DNA of 64,000 nucleotides from Chloroflexota bacterium. Lineage in GTDB: Bacteria > Chloroflexota > Anaerolineae > Aggregatilineales > Phototrophicaceae. Position numbers and translations under genes: made by a program. Under the pieces are notes generated by a model. That model was not told the DNA's origin. It ran no database searches and saw nothing but the letters and a program-made list of their open reading frames with translations. The stretch covers positions 1-64,000 of the forward strand of contig JAPOWK010000126.1 in the NCBI GenBank assembly GCA_026707665.1. Reading direction: 5' to 3'. Shown here in pieces: positions 8,854 through 17,128 of the stretch; positions within the stretch are counted from its first letter, which is position 1; each line of letters starts with the position of its first letter.

Positions 8854-9693
8854 ATGAGCAAGCAGAAGCGCAAGGTCGAGTGGTCATTTGATTTTGAAAA
8901 TATGGAAGATCGATTTCGCCAATTCTTCAGCGACATGATGGGTGATGAAGTCGAGGTGAAGAGCGCTGAACTCTTTGCTCCGCGCGATGGCGCCAGCTCT
9001 GCCCGCATCGAAATCGATTTTTCCGTTGGCAAAGCCAGCCTGGCCGCGCTCGCCGCCGATAGTGACAACCTATTTGAGGCGCGGATAAATTACATCGGCG
9101 AATACGAGTTTGAAGTCAGCGGCGGCGAAGAACGGGTGGTTTCCTTGCGGCAGAAAGGACCTTTGCCACGCGGTATCGGGCGAATCATCGGAAATCACAG
9201 AGACCTGACCTGGGATATCGCCCTCGCGCAGAACATCCCCCACCACCTGAGCATGAAAGGCGGCATCGGCGAAACCGACATCGACCTCAGCAATCTGCTA
9301 GTGGACGCCGTCAAGTTGGAAACCGGCGTCGGCAAGGTCGCCTTGACATTGCCTGCGCAGGACAAAGCCTTTGCAGCCAGCGTCGATGGCGGGGTCGGCA
9401 AAACCGACGTGGTCATTCCGGCCGGCAGTGGCGGCAAGCTCGATATCAATGGCGGCGTCGGCGAAGTCACCGTTACCGTGGCCGCGGACGCAGCTTTGCG
9501 CCTCATGGCCGATGCGGGCATCGCCAAAGTCAACCTGCCGAAGTCTCTTACGAGGGTCAAGGGGGGAGAGCACTTCGTCGGCGTCTCCGGAGTATGGGAA
9601 AGCGCCAATTTTACCGAAGCGGAAACACAGATCATCATTGATTTTGATGGCGGCGTCGGCAGTTTCAGCCTGGAACACTTCGAACTGCTCTAA
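8854..9693 (+). CDS. Toast-rack/LiaF-like repeat protein
   Basis: A ~279-residue protein whose C-terminal two thirds are short beta strands with the recurring turn GGIGETDI, GVGKVALT, GGVGKTDVVI, GGVGEVTVTV, GGVGSFSL. This is the pattern of the toast-rack/DUF2154 fold seen in LiaF-like and DUF4097 proteins. The N-terminus is basic (MSKQKRKVEWSF) with no signal peptide, so it is probably cytoplasmic or membrane-associated. ATG at 8854 has GAGGAG upstream and is preferred to GTG at 8827. Known relatives take part in envelope-stress signalling; the role here is unknown. Confidence 0.7.
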   Translation: MSKQKRKVEWSFDFENMEDRFRQFFSDMMGDEVEVKSAELFAPRDGASSARIEIDFSVGKASLAALAADSDNLFEARINYIGEYEFEVSGGEERVVSLRQKGPLPRGIGRIIGNHRDLTWDIALAQNIPHHLSMKGGIGETDIDLSNLLVDAVKLETGVGKVALTLPAQDKAFAASVDGGVGKTDVVIPAGSGGKLDINGGVGEVTVTVAADAALRLMADAGIAKVNLPKSLTRVKGGEHFVGVSGVWESANFTEAETQIIIDFDGGVGSFSLEHFELL

Positions 9694-9719
9694 AGGCCGA
9701 GAGGCACAGAGGCACGGGA
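9692..9719. repeat. Family C CACAGAGG string
   Basis: GAGGCACAGAGGCACGGGA occupies the whole 27-bp gap between two convergent genes. Other copies are near 1.8, 20.45 and 44.6 kb. Confidence 0.5.
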
Positions 9720-9720
9720 C

Positions 9721-10248
9721 TTAGAGCGACTCGGTGCCTTCCTCGGGCGGCGCGTCATTGGGTTCTTGCACCATGCGATAGAGCATCTGCGTGAGATGGC
9801 TGTTGGCTTGCTCCACCGTCATGTCGGCGCAGATGACGGCGATCTCATGGCTGAGCATCTTCATCAAGCTGCTCTTCATTTTGAGTTCCACGGAAGTGAG
9901 CTTGTCGGTTTGTTCACGCCAGAATAAGTCGCGCAGAGCCATCGCCATCGCTTCGGGCTCGCGGGTTTGAATCTGCTTTTGAATCGTCGCCTGGCGCGAG
10001 CGATAATCGTCCGACAGTTGCAGGGGCGGCTCGGCGAACACCACTTCGATAATGGACAGGTCTTCAATAGCGGGCCGGATATTCATATCGGTCGCCGCTT
10101 CGACCGGGATCATCACCTCGCCGCGATCGCCCACCAACTCCACGATATGGTAGTTGCGCAGCTTGCCCATGTAGGTCATCTTCTTCTTGCCGACAATTGT
10201 ACCGGCGCCATAGCGGGGATGAATGATCTGGTCGCCTCTTGAATACAT
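9721..10248 (-). CDS. CarD-like transcriptional regulator
   Basis: A 175-residue protein with an N-terminal CarD/TRCF RNA-polymerase-interacting domain: FSRGD-like YSRGDQIIHPRYGAGTI, the GKLRNYHIVEL strand and VMIPVEAA, matching the family layout (residues 1-60). An alpha-helical C-terminal domain of ~100 residues corresponds to the DNA-contacting part. CarD stabilises open promoter complexes. GGAGAACC precedes the ATG. It is a single-gene unit, and its 5' side is a 450-bp repeat-bearing spacer. Confidence 0.85.
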   Translation of the reverse strand: MYSRGDQIIHPRYGAGTIVGKKKMTYMGKLRNYHIVELVGDRGEVMIPVEAATDMNIRPAIEDLSIIEVVFAEPPLQLSDDYRSRQATIQKQIQTREPEAMAMALRDLFWREQTDKLTSVELKMKSSLMKMLSHEIAVICADMTVEQANSHLTQMLYRMVQEPNDAPPEEGTESL

Positions 10249-10706
10249 AAGGGTTCTCCAGTGTGCTTATCATCAATCTATACGTAAGGGCGGGCGCCTC
10301 TGTTTCTAATACAGCACCGAGCCCCCGGTTTTTCAGGCCGCGAGCGAAAGCAGCGGCGGCGAGAATGAGCGCTGAACAGCGAGCGCCCGGCGCAAATTCG
10401 CATCGATTGAATTGTTGATGAACCGAGGGGATTCTGCTATGTCGCGGAACCGGGACGCGCGTTTTACCGCCGAATTCGCATTCACGCGGCGAGTATAGCA
10501 CAGCGGCACGCCGTTTTCAAGCCCGGCGGTAGCGCTGATTTACCCCATCATCGACCGCTTGTGTCTACGCGGCGCGGCCCCTGATCCCCCCTCGGTCCCC
10601 CCGCTCAACGAGGGGCGGACTTCCAGCGAGCTAAGGAAGGGGAGAACTGCGCAACGCTGGCAAATGAGCGGTTTTCGCGTACTCCGCCAGGTTAACTTTC
10701 ACGCTG
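10249..10706. other. Intergenic region upstream of carD-like gene
   Basis: No gene was found. The left part should hold the CarD promoter; the right part contains a family B repeat (10558-10646) introduced by GTGTCTACGCG, the reverse of the TAGACAC module. The rest shows no clear signal. Confidence 0.4.
10558..10646. repeat. Family B repeat with adjoining TAGACAC module
   Basis: GTGTCTACGCG at its left edge runs into a C-rich arm and ends CCAGCGAGCTAAGGAAGGGGAG. It shares GGGGCG...TTCCAGCGAGCTA with the 8.3-kb copy. Confidence 0.6.
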
Positions 10707-11501
10707 TCAGCTGGTCAAATAGGCGTCGGGGCGGCGATCTTCAAAAACAGGAATCTTAGTGCGCACGCGGTCGACTTCATCCAGGTCAATCTGCGCAGTC
10801 AGCAGGCATTCCTCTTCGCCCGCCTCGGCGATCACGGCGCCCCAGGGGTCGACGACCATGGAATGCCCGGCGAAGACGGTGCCGCCGGTATCGCCGCAAG
10901 AATTGGTCGCGGCGACGAAGCACTGATTCTCGATCGCGCGGGCGATCAGCAGGGCGCGCCAGTGTTCGACGCGGACGAGGGGCCACTCGGCGCAGACCAG
11001 GATCAGCTTGGCGCCGTGCTCGACGGCGTAGCGGCGGAAGAGCTCGGGGAAGCGCAGGTCGTAGCAGATGCTTAAGCCGGCGGGTCCCCAGGGCAAGTTC
11101 ATCATGGTTGGCGCTTCGCCCTCGCCCAGCCACTTGTGCTCATCAAAGAGACGGAAGAGGTGGATCTTGCGATAGACGCCGGCGAGGGCGCCGGCCGCGT
11201 CGTAGTAGGCGGCGCAATTCATGTACTCATCGCCGCGCCGCTCCAGCATCGAGCCGAAGACCGCGATCGATTGATTGCGCGCGGTTTTGGATAGCTGGGC
11301 GAACATGCCGGCGCCCAGCTCGTCGGCGTAATCGCCGGCATTTTCGAGGTCGTAGCCGGTCGACCAAAGCTCGGGCAGGAGGATGAGCTGCGAATCGCCT
11401 GCCGCTGCTTCGCTGATCATGCGCTCGGCATTTTCGAGATTGTCTTCGACGCGAGCGAGCTTGATCTGCATTTGGCCGAGGGAGATGGTGAGTTTTGTCA
11501 T
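10707..11501 (-). CDS. Carbon-nitrogen hydrolase (nitrilase superfamily)
   Basis: A 264-residue CN-hydrolase with the Glu-Lys-Cys triad visible as LLPELW, YRKIHLF and ICYDLRFPE. Length and motifs match the Nit/omega-amidase branch, which hydrolyses alpha-keto acid amides such as 2-oxoglutaramate. ATG at 11501 has GAGGACAGG upstream; the longer frame adds an unlikely Leu-rich stretch. It is cytosolic (no signal peptide). The substrate is inferred only to branch level. Confidence 0.85.
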   Translation of the reverse strand: MTKLTISLGQMQIKLARVEDNLENAERMISEAAAGDSQLILLPELWSTGYDLENAGDYADELGAGMFAQLSKTARNQSIAVFGSMLERRGDEYMNCAAYYDAAGALAGVYRKIHLFRLFDEHKWLGEGEAPTMMNLPWGPAGLSICYDLRFPELFRRYAVEHGAKLILVCAEWPLVRVEHWRALLIARAIENQCFVAATNSCGDTGGTVFAGHSMVVDPWGAVIAEAGEEECLLTAQIDLDEVDRVRTKIPVFEDRRPDAYLTS

Positions 11502-11688
11502 GCCTGTCCTCATTAGCAACAATAGCCAAAGTGTAGCGATTGCTGTGCGCAAGCGCAATTGAGCGTGTTCCCTTGGGACTAAACCGACGGTTCTCCACCG
11601 CTATGGGGCGAGTCGCTTGTCAGCAGTTAGGGTCTATCTTACCGTGAAGTTTAATTGCGCGGCGACACTCCAAATGAATGGCGACGGT

Positions 11689-14244
11689 ATGCGACATCTG
11701 TTTTTGACAAAGAATCTTTCAGTGTTCTATGTGGCATTGATTATTGTGCTAGGCTGGCCGGCGCAACGGGTGTCGGCGGCGGTCATCCGGCTGGATGAGG
11801 CTTGCAGTCTGCACGATGCGATTGTCGCTGCCAACACGGATAGTCCGGCGGGAGGCTGCCCGGCCGGCTCTGGGGCGGATACGATTGTCTTGACCGACGA
11901 TGTCACGCTGAGCGAGGCATTGCCGGTCATTGAGTCGGTAATTGCGATTGAAGGCGGGGGGTTCAGCATTAGCGGGGACAAGCGGTACCTGATTTTTCGA
12001 GTCGGCGAGTGGCCCTATGGCAACACGAGTCTCCATGCGCTAAGCAGGCTCACAACCAATCGGCTGGTTTTGAAAGATGCGCGGGGCGATTTGGGCTCAG
12101 CGCTCTATATTGCATCAGGCGCGGAAGTCAGAATTTTCCAGAGTCAGGTAGCGGACAATTATGCGCGTGACGGCGGTGCGATTTTTAACTGGGGTAACCT
12201 GAAAATCGTGGAAAGCACACTGTCGAACAATCTGGCTTCAGATAGCGGGGGCGCGATAAAGAATCACGGTTCTGCAAAGCTTGCGGTTACCATTTCTACA
12301 TTCAAAAACAATGTTGCCGGCAATAAGGGTGGCGCGATTTTCAGCAGCGGACCAGCGAGCGTAGAGTCGAGCAGCTTTGTACGGAACGCCGCGTTGGAAG
12401 GCGGCGCCATTTATAGCGACGAAGACAAACTCGCTGTCGCCAACAGCACATTCAGCCACAACATCGGCGCCGATGCGGGCGGCGCGATTCATCTGCATGA
12501 GAGCGCGGCGACTCTCAGCCACTTAACGATATATGGCAATGAATCCAGGCATGGCGGCGGCGTCTTCCGCGACGGCGGCAGCGTTAGCCTCGTCAACAGC
12601 ATCATCGGCGGCAGTCTCGAAAGCGCGGATTGTGTCGGCGCTCGTGACGAAAATCATGGCAACCTGATCCAAGACGGCAGTTGTGAGCCGGCTTTCTCAG
12701 GTTCGCCGCTACTGCAGCCGCTTTCGGGCTCGCCGGCCCACTTCAGCTTGTACGGGGACAGCCCGGCAATCCATAGTGGCGAAGTGGAATACTGCGCCGT
12801 ATGGGATCAGGCAGGCGAGCGCCGAGACTGGCGCTTTGACTGCGATATTGGCGCAATCGAAATGAAGGAAGACCTGGAGCACATGGAGCCGGCGCCGGAA
12901 ACTGCCTCGCCAGCAGACGGAACGACTTGTACGTTGGCCGATCAGATTCATGCCGCGAATCGGGACGAGGCGGTGGGCGCTTGCCCGGCTGGCGACGGCG
13001 CGGATACAATTCGTATTGAGCAGGACATTTCGTTAACAGAACGGCTTCCTAAAATCACGTCAGAGATTCTCATCATCGGAAACGGGCATACCATCAGCGG
13101 CGAATACAAGACGCGCATTTTCGATATCGGCGAAAGCGGCCAACTCACAATTCACAACTTGAACATAATACGCGGCCGACACGCGATTCAAGGCGGCGCG
13201 ATCAGGCTGTTGGGCGGCTCGTTGAAGATCTGCGACTCGACTATTCGCGACAGCCATTCGGGTTACGGCGGCGCGATCTACGTCGAGCATGGGACTCTGG
13301 AGATCGACGAAAGCGAGTTAAGCGGCAACTCAGCGCATTTCAGCGGCGGCGCAATCTCCAGCGACGACGCTGCCTTCGCCATCAATAATAGCGTCATCAA
13401 TAAAAATGTGGCGCGCGGTGGTGGCGCCATATCGGCTTGGGACGGAACTATGTCGTTAGTCGGCAGTACGGTAAGTCATAATTCCTCCCACTACGGCGGC
13501 GCCATCTACGCTGGGGGCGAACGCGTGGATGCGGAAAATCCAACCGAGGACAATACGTTTGCCATCGTCCGCAGTACGATCAGCCACAACAGCGCCACGC
13601 GCTTTGGCGGCGCGATCAACAGCTCGGCCAAGATGCTTAGGTTGAGCGATAGCACGTTCAGCAACAACCAGGCCGGCGAGGCGGGTGGCGCGGTTATTAT
13701 CGTACGCGGCGCAATGCTCATCGAGAAGAGTAGTTTCATCGACAATTCCGCCGAGGACGACGGCGGCGCAATCTATTCGGAGAGCGCGGACAACATGGAC
13801 ATCGCGAATAGCACGTTTAGCGGCAATTCGGCCGAGGAAGGCGGCGCTTTAGTGGTCAGTGACAGCAGCACCCTGACCCATGTCACGATTGCAGACAATG
13901 TTGCAAACGAAGCCGGTGGCATCTCAATGTTTAGCGGAGTAAATCTGCGGAATAGCATCGTATCGGGCAACAGAGGCGGAGACTGTGACTTCAGATCCGA
14001 GTACGTGCAACGGATAGACATCGTAGCAAGCCTGATCGGCGACGGCAGTTGCGATGCGGACTTGAGCGGCGATCCCATGCTGGGCGACCTCGTGGAAGCA
14101 AACGGCTTCCGCCCGCTTCTGCACGGCAGCCCCGCCATCGACGCGGCTGACCCGCGCTTCTGCCCGCCGACCGATCAAGTCGGCACTCCCAGACCAAAGG
14201 GCGCCGGCTGCGACCTCGGCGCGATTGAGTTTATGGGCGAATGA
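11689..14244 (+). CDS. Exported right-handed beta-helix protein, two CSLREA-like modules
   Basis: A ~851-residue surface protein. A signal peptide (basic start, hydrophobic core, AQRVSAA) is followed by two similar modules of ~400 residues. Each opens with a CSLREA-like motif (CSLHDAIVAAN, CTLADQIHAAN), then CPAG..GADTI, a ladder of GGAI(F/Y)..G turns spaced ~22 residues apart that predicts a parallel beta-helix, and ends in a choice-of-anchor-Q-like tail (GSPAID, CDIGAIE). The second module probably arose by internal duplication. The start is uncertain: in-frame TTG 11617 and ATG 11674 also exist; 11689 best fits the signal peptide. Paralogues lie at 20.5 and 24.0 kb. Adhesion or polysaccharide binding is inference. 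Confidence 0.8.
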   Translation: MRHLFLTKNLSVFYVALIIVLGWPAQRVSAAVIRLDEACSLHDAIVAANTDSPAGGCPAGSGADTIVLTDDVTLSEALPVIESVIAIEGGGFSISGDKRYLIFRVGEWPYGNTSLHALSRLTTNRLVLKDARGDLGSALYIASGAEVRIFQSQVADNYARDGGAIFNWGNLKIVESTLSNNLASDSGGAIKNHGSAKLAVTISTFKNNVAGNKGGAIFSSGPASVESSSFVRNAALEGGAIYSDEDKLAVANSTFSHNIGADAGGAIHLHESAATLSHLTIYGNESRHGGGVFRDGGSVSLVNSIIGGSLESADCVGARDENHGNLIQDGSCEPAFSGSPLLQPLSGSPAHFSLYGDSPAIHSGEVEYCAVWDQAGERRDWRFDCDIGAIEMKEDLEHMEPAPETASPADGTTCTLADQIHAANRDEAVGACPAGDGADTIRIEQDISLTERLPKITSEILIIGNGHTISGEYKTRIFDIGESGQLTIHNLNIIRGRHAIQGGAIRLLGGSLKICDSTIRDSHSGYGGAIYVEHGTLEIDESELSGNSAHFSGGAISSDDAAFAINNSVINKNVARGGGAISAWDGTMSLVGSTVSHNSSHYGGAIYAGGERVDAENPTEDNTFAIVRSTISHNSATRFGGAINSSAKMLRLSDSTFSNNQAGEAGGAVIIVRGAMLIEKSSFIDNSAEDDGGAIYSESADNMDIANSTFSGNSAEEGGALVVSDSSTLTHVTIADNVANEAGGISMFSGVNLRNSIVSGNRGGDCDFRSEYVQRIDIVASLIGDGSCDADLSGDPMLGDLVEANGFRPLLHGSPAIDAADPRFCPPTDQVGTPRPKGAGCDLGAIEFMGE

Positions 14245-14266
14245 GGATTGCGCCTGACCACTCCGC

Positions 14267-15700
14267 TCAGCCATCCAGCCCAATCGAAACGAACTTGGGA
14301 TCCATGTATTCGCTCAAGCCCTCTTGGCCCGCTTCGCGCCCGAAGCCGCTGGTCTTGACGCCGCCGAAGGGCGCTTCCGCCGTCGCCGGCACCAGGTCAT
14401 TGACGCCGATGATGCCGAATTCCAGCCCTTCGTAGACGCGCGTTGCCGTGCTCAGGTCCTTGGTCAGGACGTAGCCGGCCAGGCCGTAGGGCGTATCGTT
14501 GGCCAGCTGCAATGCCTCGTCAATCGTAGAGAAGGTGCTGACCGCCATGACAGGACCGAAGACCTCGTCGCAACCGATGCGCATATCGCTGGTGACATCG
14601 GTCAGGACGGTCGGCTGGTAGAAATAGCCCTGCTCCAGCGGGGGGCGTCCACCGCCGGCGACGAGCGAGGCCCGCTTTGCCAGGGCGTCCTCGACGAACT
14701 GCTCAACCTTATCGCGCCCGGCGCCGTTGACCATCGGTCCGTTGGTGACCTGCTCGAGCATGCCATCGCCGACGACGAGCTTTTCGGTTTCGTCCTTGAC
14801 CTTATCGAGAAATTCTTCGAGGGCGGGCTGCTCGACATAGAAGCGGGTTGGCGAAATGCAGACCTGGCCATTGTTGCGGAATTTGGCCACAACGCCTTGC
14901 TGCGCCGCCCAATTCAAGTCGGTATCGGCGAAGACGAGCACGGGCGCGCTGCCGCCCAGCTCCAGGCTGAGCTTCTTGATGCCGTCAGCCGCTTTACGCA
15001 TGAGGATTTGGCCGACACGCTGAGAACCGGTGAAGCTGAGTTTGCGCACGCGCGGATCGCGCAGGATGGTTTCGCCCATGATCTGCGGCTCGCCATTGAT
15101 GAGATTGACGACGCCGCGGGGCAGCCCGGCTTCGACCATCACATTGACCAGCGCCATCGCGCTCAGCGGGGTCAGCTCGCTGGGGCGGCCCACAACGGTG
15201 CAGCCGGCGGCGAGGGCGCCCGCCCACTTGCGCGCCAGCAGATAGGCGGGGAAGTTCCAGGCGGTGATCGTGGCGACGACGCCGACGGGCTGGGGGATCA
15301 CCAGCAGGCGTTTGCCCGCTTTGCGCGCCGGGATGGTACGGCCGTAGGCGCGTTTGCCTTCTTCGGCGAACCAATCGAAGAGATCGGCGCAGGCGCCCCA
15401 TTCGCCCGCGGCCTCGCCCAGCGGTTTGCCGCACTCGGCCGTCATGATCGGCGCCAGCTCGTCGACGCGGGCGCGCAAGGCATCGGCGATATCGCGCAGA
15501 ATACCGCCCCGATCATAGGCGGTCAGGCTCTGCCAACGCGGGAGCGCCTCGTGCGCCGCCGCAATCGCCCGCGTTGTTTCGTCGGCGCCAGCGAAAGGCA
15601 CATTGGCTATGGGCTGTTCGGTCGCCGGGTTGACCACCACCCAAGTCGCGCCATCGGCCGCGTCCGTCCATTGTCCGTCTATGAGCATCTTATTGATCAT
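14267..15700 (-). CDS. NAD(P)-dependent aldehyde dehydrogenase (succinate-semialdehyde type)
   Basis: A 477-residue aldehyde dehydrogenase of usual length. The fold motifs are clear: AWNFP, the general base in LELGGSAP, the nucleophile in NNGQVCISPTRF and the late EVFGPV and PFGGVKTSGFGREAG. The last two and the length resemble succinate-semialdehyde and related hydroxy-acid semialdehyde dehydrogenases (GabD group). ATG at 15700 has GAGAGG 6 nt upstream. It is the first gene after the IclR gene on the same strand, with a strong palindrome between them, so regulation by that IclR protein is plausible. Confidence 0.85.
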   Translation of the reverse strand: MINKMLIDGQWTDAADGATWVVVNPATEQPIANVPFAGADETTRAIAAAHEALPRWQSLTAYDRGGILRDIADALRARVDELAPIMTAECGKPLGEAAGEWGACADLFDWFAEEGKRAYGRTIPARKAGKRLLVIPQPVGVVATITAWNFPAYLLARKWAGALAAGCTVVGRPSELTPLSAMALVNVMVEAGLPRGVVNLINGEPQIMGETILRDPRVRKLSFTGSQRVGQILMRKAADGIKKLSLELGGSAPVLVFADTDLNWAAQQGVVAKFRNNGQVCISPTRFYVEQPALEEFLDKVKDETEKLVVGDGMLEQVTNGPMVNGAGRDKVEQFVEDALAKRASLVAGGGRPPLEQGYFYQPTVLTDVTSDMRIGCDEVFGPVMAVSTFSTIDEALQLANDTPYGLAGYVLTKDLSTATRVYEGLEFGIIGVNDLVPATAEAPFGGVKTSGFGREAGQEGLSEYMDPKFVSIGLDG

Positions 15701-15814
15701 GAGCACCTCTCGTCGTTGCTAAATTCCATAGCAGAATTAATTCCGATCAGGCAATGTGCATGGGGATATGCCGTTTTGCCAACTCATCGCATGCCTATTT
15801 TGTGTTTCGGGCGT

Positions 15815-15892
15815 CTAACCCCATCCCCCGGCCCCTTCCCGGAGGACTATGTCTACGTGACCCAGCGAGCTAGTGAAGGACAGCTAGACCTC
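15815..15892. repeat. Family B repeat interrupted by a TAGACAC-type module
   Basis: TAACCCCATCCCCCGGCCCC and CCAGCGAGCTAGTGAAGG are the standard ends. Between them sits GGAGGACTATGTCTACGTGAC, absent from the 19.5-kb copy, as if the short module had entered the hairpin loop. Confidence 0.65.
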
Positions 15893-16017
15893 GCGAGCAC
15901 TAGATTGTTCAAACTTCTTGCCCACAGCGAGACGCAAGGTATTTTGCGTGGGCGGCTACCGTTCGGCCAGAGGGTCTACAGACATTCCAATCGTTTTGGC
16001 AATTTGTATTCACTACA

Positions 16018-16040
16018 CTAGTTGCGAACTGCGCAACTAG
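16018..16040. promoter_or_regulatory. Perfect palindrome, candidate IclR operator
   Basis: CTAGTTGCG and CGCAACTAG are exact inverted repeats of 9 bp around AACTG. It lies between the IclR gene and the aldehyde dehydrogenase gene. Its half-site GTTGCG recurs upstream of the IclR gene and the sugar-transport operon, supporting a shared operator; the regulator assignment is inference. Confidence 0.5.
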
Positions 16041-16107
16041 GTTGGAAGAATCTAAGGATTCCGGTGGTTAGCGCCCTGACGCTTCGCGCGATCGACACGG
16101 ATGCCGT

Positions 16108-16878
16108 CTAATCTTGCGCCGCCCGCGTCAGTTGAAGGCCAGCGTCGAAGCCCATGCGCGCCGACAAGGCATAGGCGGTTTCCTTGACGACATTGCCGAA
16201 ATCATCAATGCGCTCCAAGGTGACGCGGCCCGCCGGTCCGCTGATGCCGATAGCGCCGACCAGGACGCCGCGATGGTCGTATACCGGCGCCGCCACGCAG
16301 CGCACGCCATAATTGTATTCTTCGTCGTCGATGGCGTATCCGCGATTGACTGTCTGCGTCAGCTGTGCAGCGAGCGTGGAGGGATCGGTGACGGTGCGAT
16401 GGGTGAAGGGTCTGAGTTCGTCATGAATGGGGCAGTCGCCGAAGGCAAGCATCACCTTGCCCAGCGCGGTGCAATGGAGGGGTGAAAGGGTGCCGATTTC
16501 CGATTCCACTCGCAAGGCCGCGGTTGATTCGACCTGATCGATATAGAGAGCTTGCCGCTGCGCCTGAATCGCCAGATGCGCGCATTCGCCGGTTTTGTCA
16601 ACCAGTTCGTGCAAATAGGGCCGCGCATGATCACGCAGCGTGATGCGGTTCAGCAAGTGCTGCCCCAGGGTCAGCAACTGCGGACCCAGCAGATAGCGCG
16701 TGCTGTGCTCGTCTTGTTCAACGAAACCGTAATTGGCCAGCGTATGCAGCAGGCGCGAGGCGCTGCTTTTGTCGATGGAGAGCTGTTTGGCGATTTCAGT
16801 GGTTCCCATGCCGTTGCGCGAATGCTCAAGCAGGTTGAGGATTTTCAAGCCCTTCGCCAATGACTGTATCTCGGCCAT
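16108..16878 (-). CDS. IclR-family transcriptional regulator
   Basis: A 256-residue IclR protein with an N-terminal winged helix (SLAKGLKIL; helices around TEIAKQLSIDKSSASRLL) and a C-terminal ligand domain containing LHCTALGKVMLAF, RGYAIDDEEYNYGVRCVAAPV and GAIGISGPA, all family hallmarks. It is divergent from the carbohydrate ABC operon and upstream of the aldehyde dehydrogenase, so it probably controls both. GTTGC/GCAAC half-sites crowd its 5' region, suggesting autoregulation. Confidence 0.9.
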   Translation of the reverse strand: MAEIQSLAKGLKILNLLEHSRNGMGTTEIAKQLSIDKSSASRLLHTLANYGFVEQDEHSTRYLLGPQLLTLGQHLLNRITLRDHARPYLHELVDKTGECAHLAIQAQRQALYIDQVESTAALRVESEIGTLSPLHCTALGKVMLAFGDCPIHDELRPFTHRTVTDPSTLAAQLTQTVNRGYAIDDEEYNYGVRCVAAPVYDHRGVLVGAIGISGPAGRVTLERIDDFGNVVKETAYALSARMGFDAGLQLTRAAQD

Positions 16879-16893
16879 ACAAGTGTTCTCACA

Positions 16894-16995
16894 TTGCGCA
16901 ACTTCTCATGCAATTTATGCAACACAAGTTGCGACCGTACGAACTCGCGGTCAACTGGTTGACAATTATAAAACAGTGTTGTACTTTTAGCAACA
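16894..16995. promoter_or_regulatory. Divergent control region: GTTGC half-sites and candidate promoter
   Basis: TTGCGCAA (16894-16901) is palindromic. CGCAACTT (16897-16904) and AAGTTGCG (16926-16933) are inverted copies of one another. TTGACA (16959-16964), 17 bases and TACTTT (16982-16987) form a candidate rightward promoter, and its -10 is spanned by TGTTG...CAACA (16977-16995). This arrangement suits repression by the divergent IclR protein. The motifs are seen; their function is inferred. Confidence 0.45.
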
Positions 16996-17062
16996 TATAC
17001 CAAGAACTGCTTGTTTTCTTGGTGGATTTGCGCTAATTTGTAGTTGGAATGAGGAGGCGCCT

Positions 17063-17128
17063 ATGATCGTATTCACCCGCATTGCCTTCGACAATTTATC
17101 ATGTCAAACGGAGAAAAGACTATGTTGA
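17063..17128 (+). CDS. Possible 21-codon leader ORF, translationally coupled
   Basis: ATG at 17063 follows GAGGAGG at good spacing and opens a 21-codon frame whose TGA overlaps the start of the substrate-binding protein gene (ATGTTGA). The peptide is MIVFTRIAFDNLSCQTEKRLC, written here without a wider claim to function. It has no codon run suggesting attenuation. Coupling to the next gene is inferred from the overlap. Confidence 0.35.
   Translation: MIVFTRIAFDNLSCQTEKRLC

Noticed and set aside
14324..16021. 565-codon open frame on + strand across the aldehyde dehydrogenase
   Set aside because: No motifs, reads through repeats at its 3' end, and lies opposite a complete enzyme gene.
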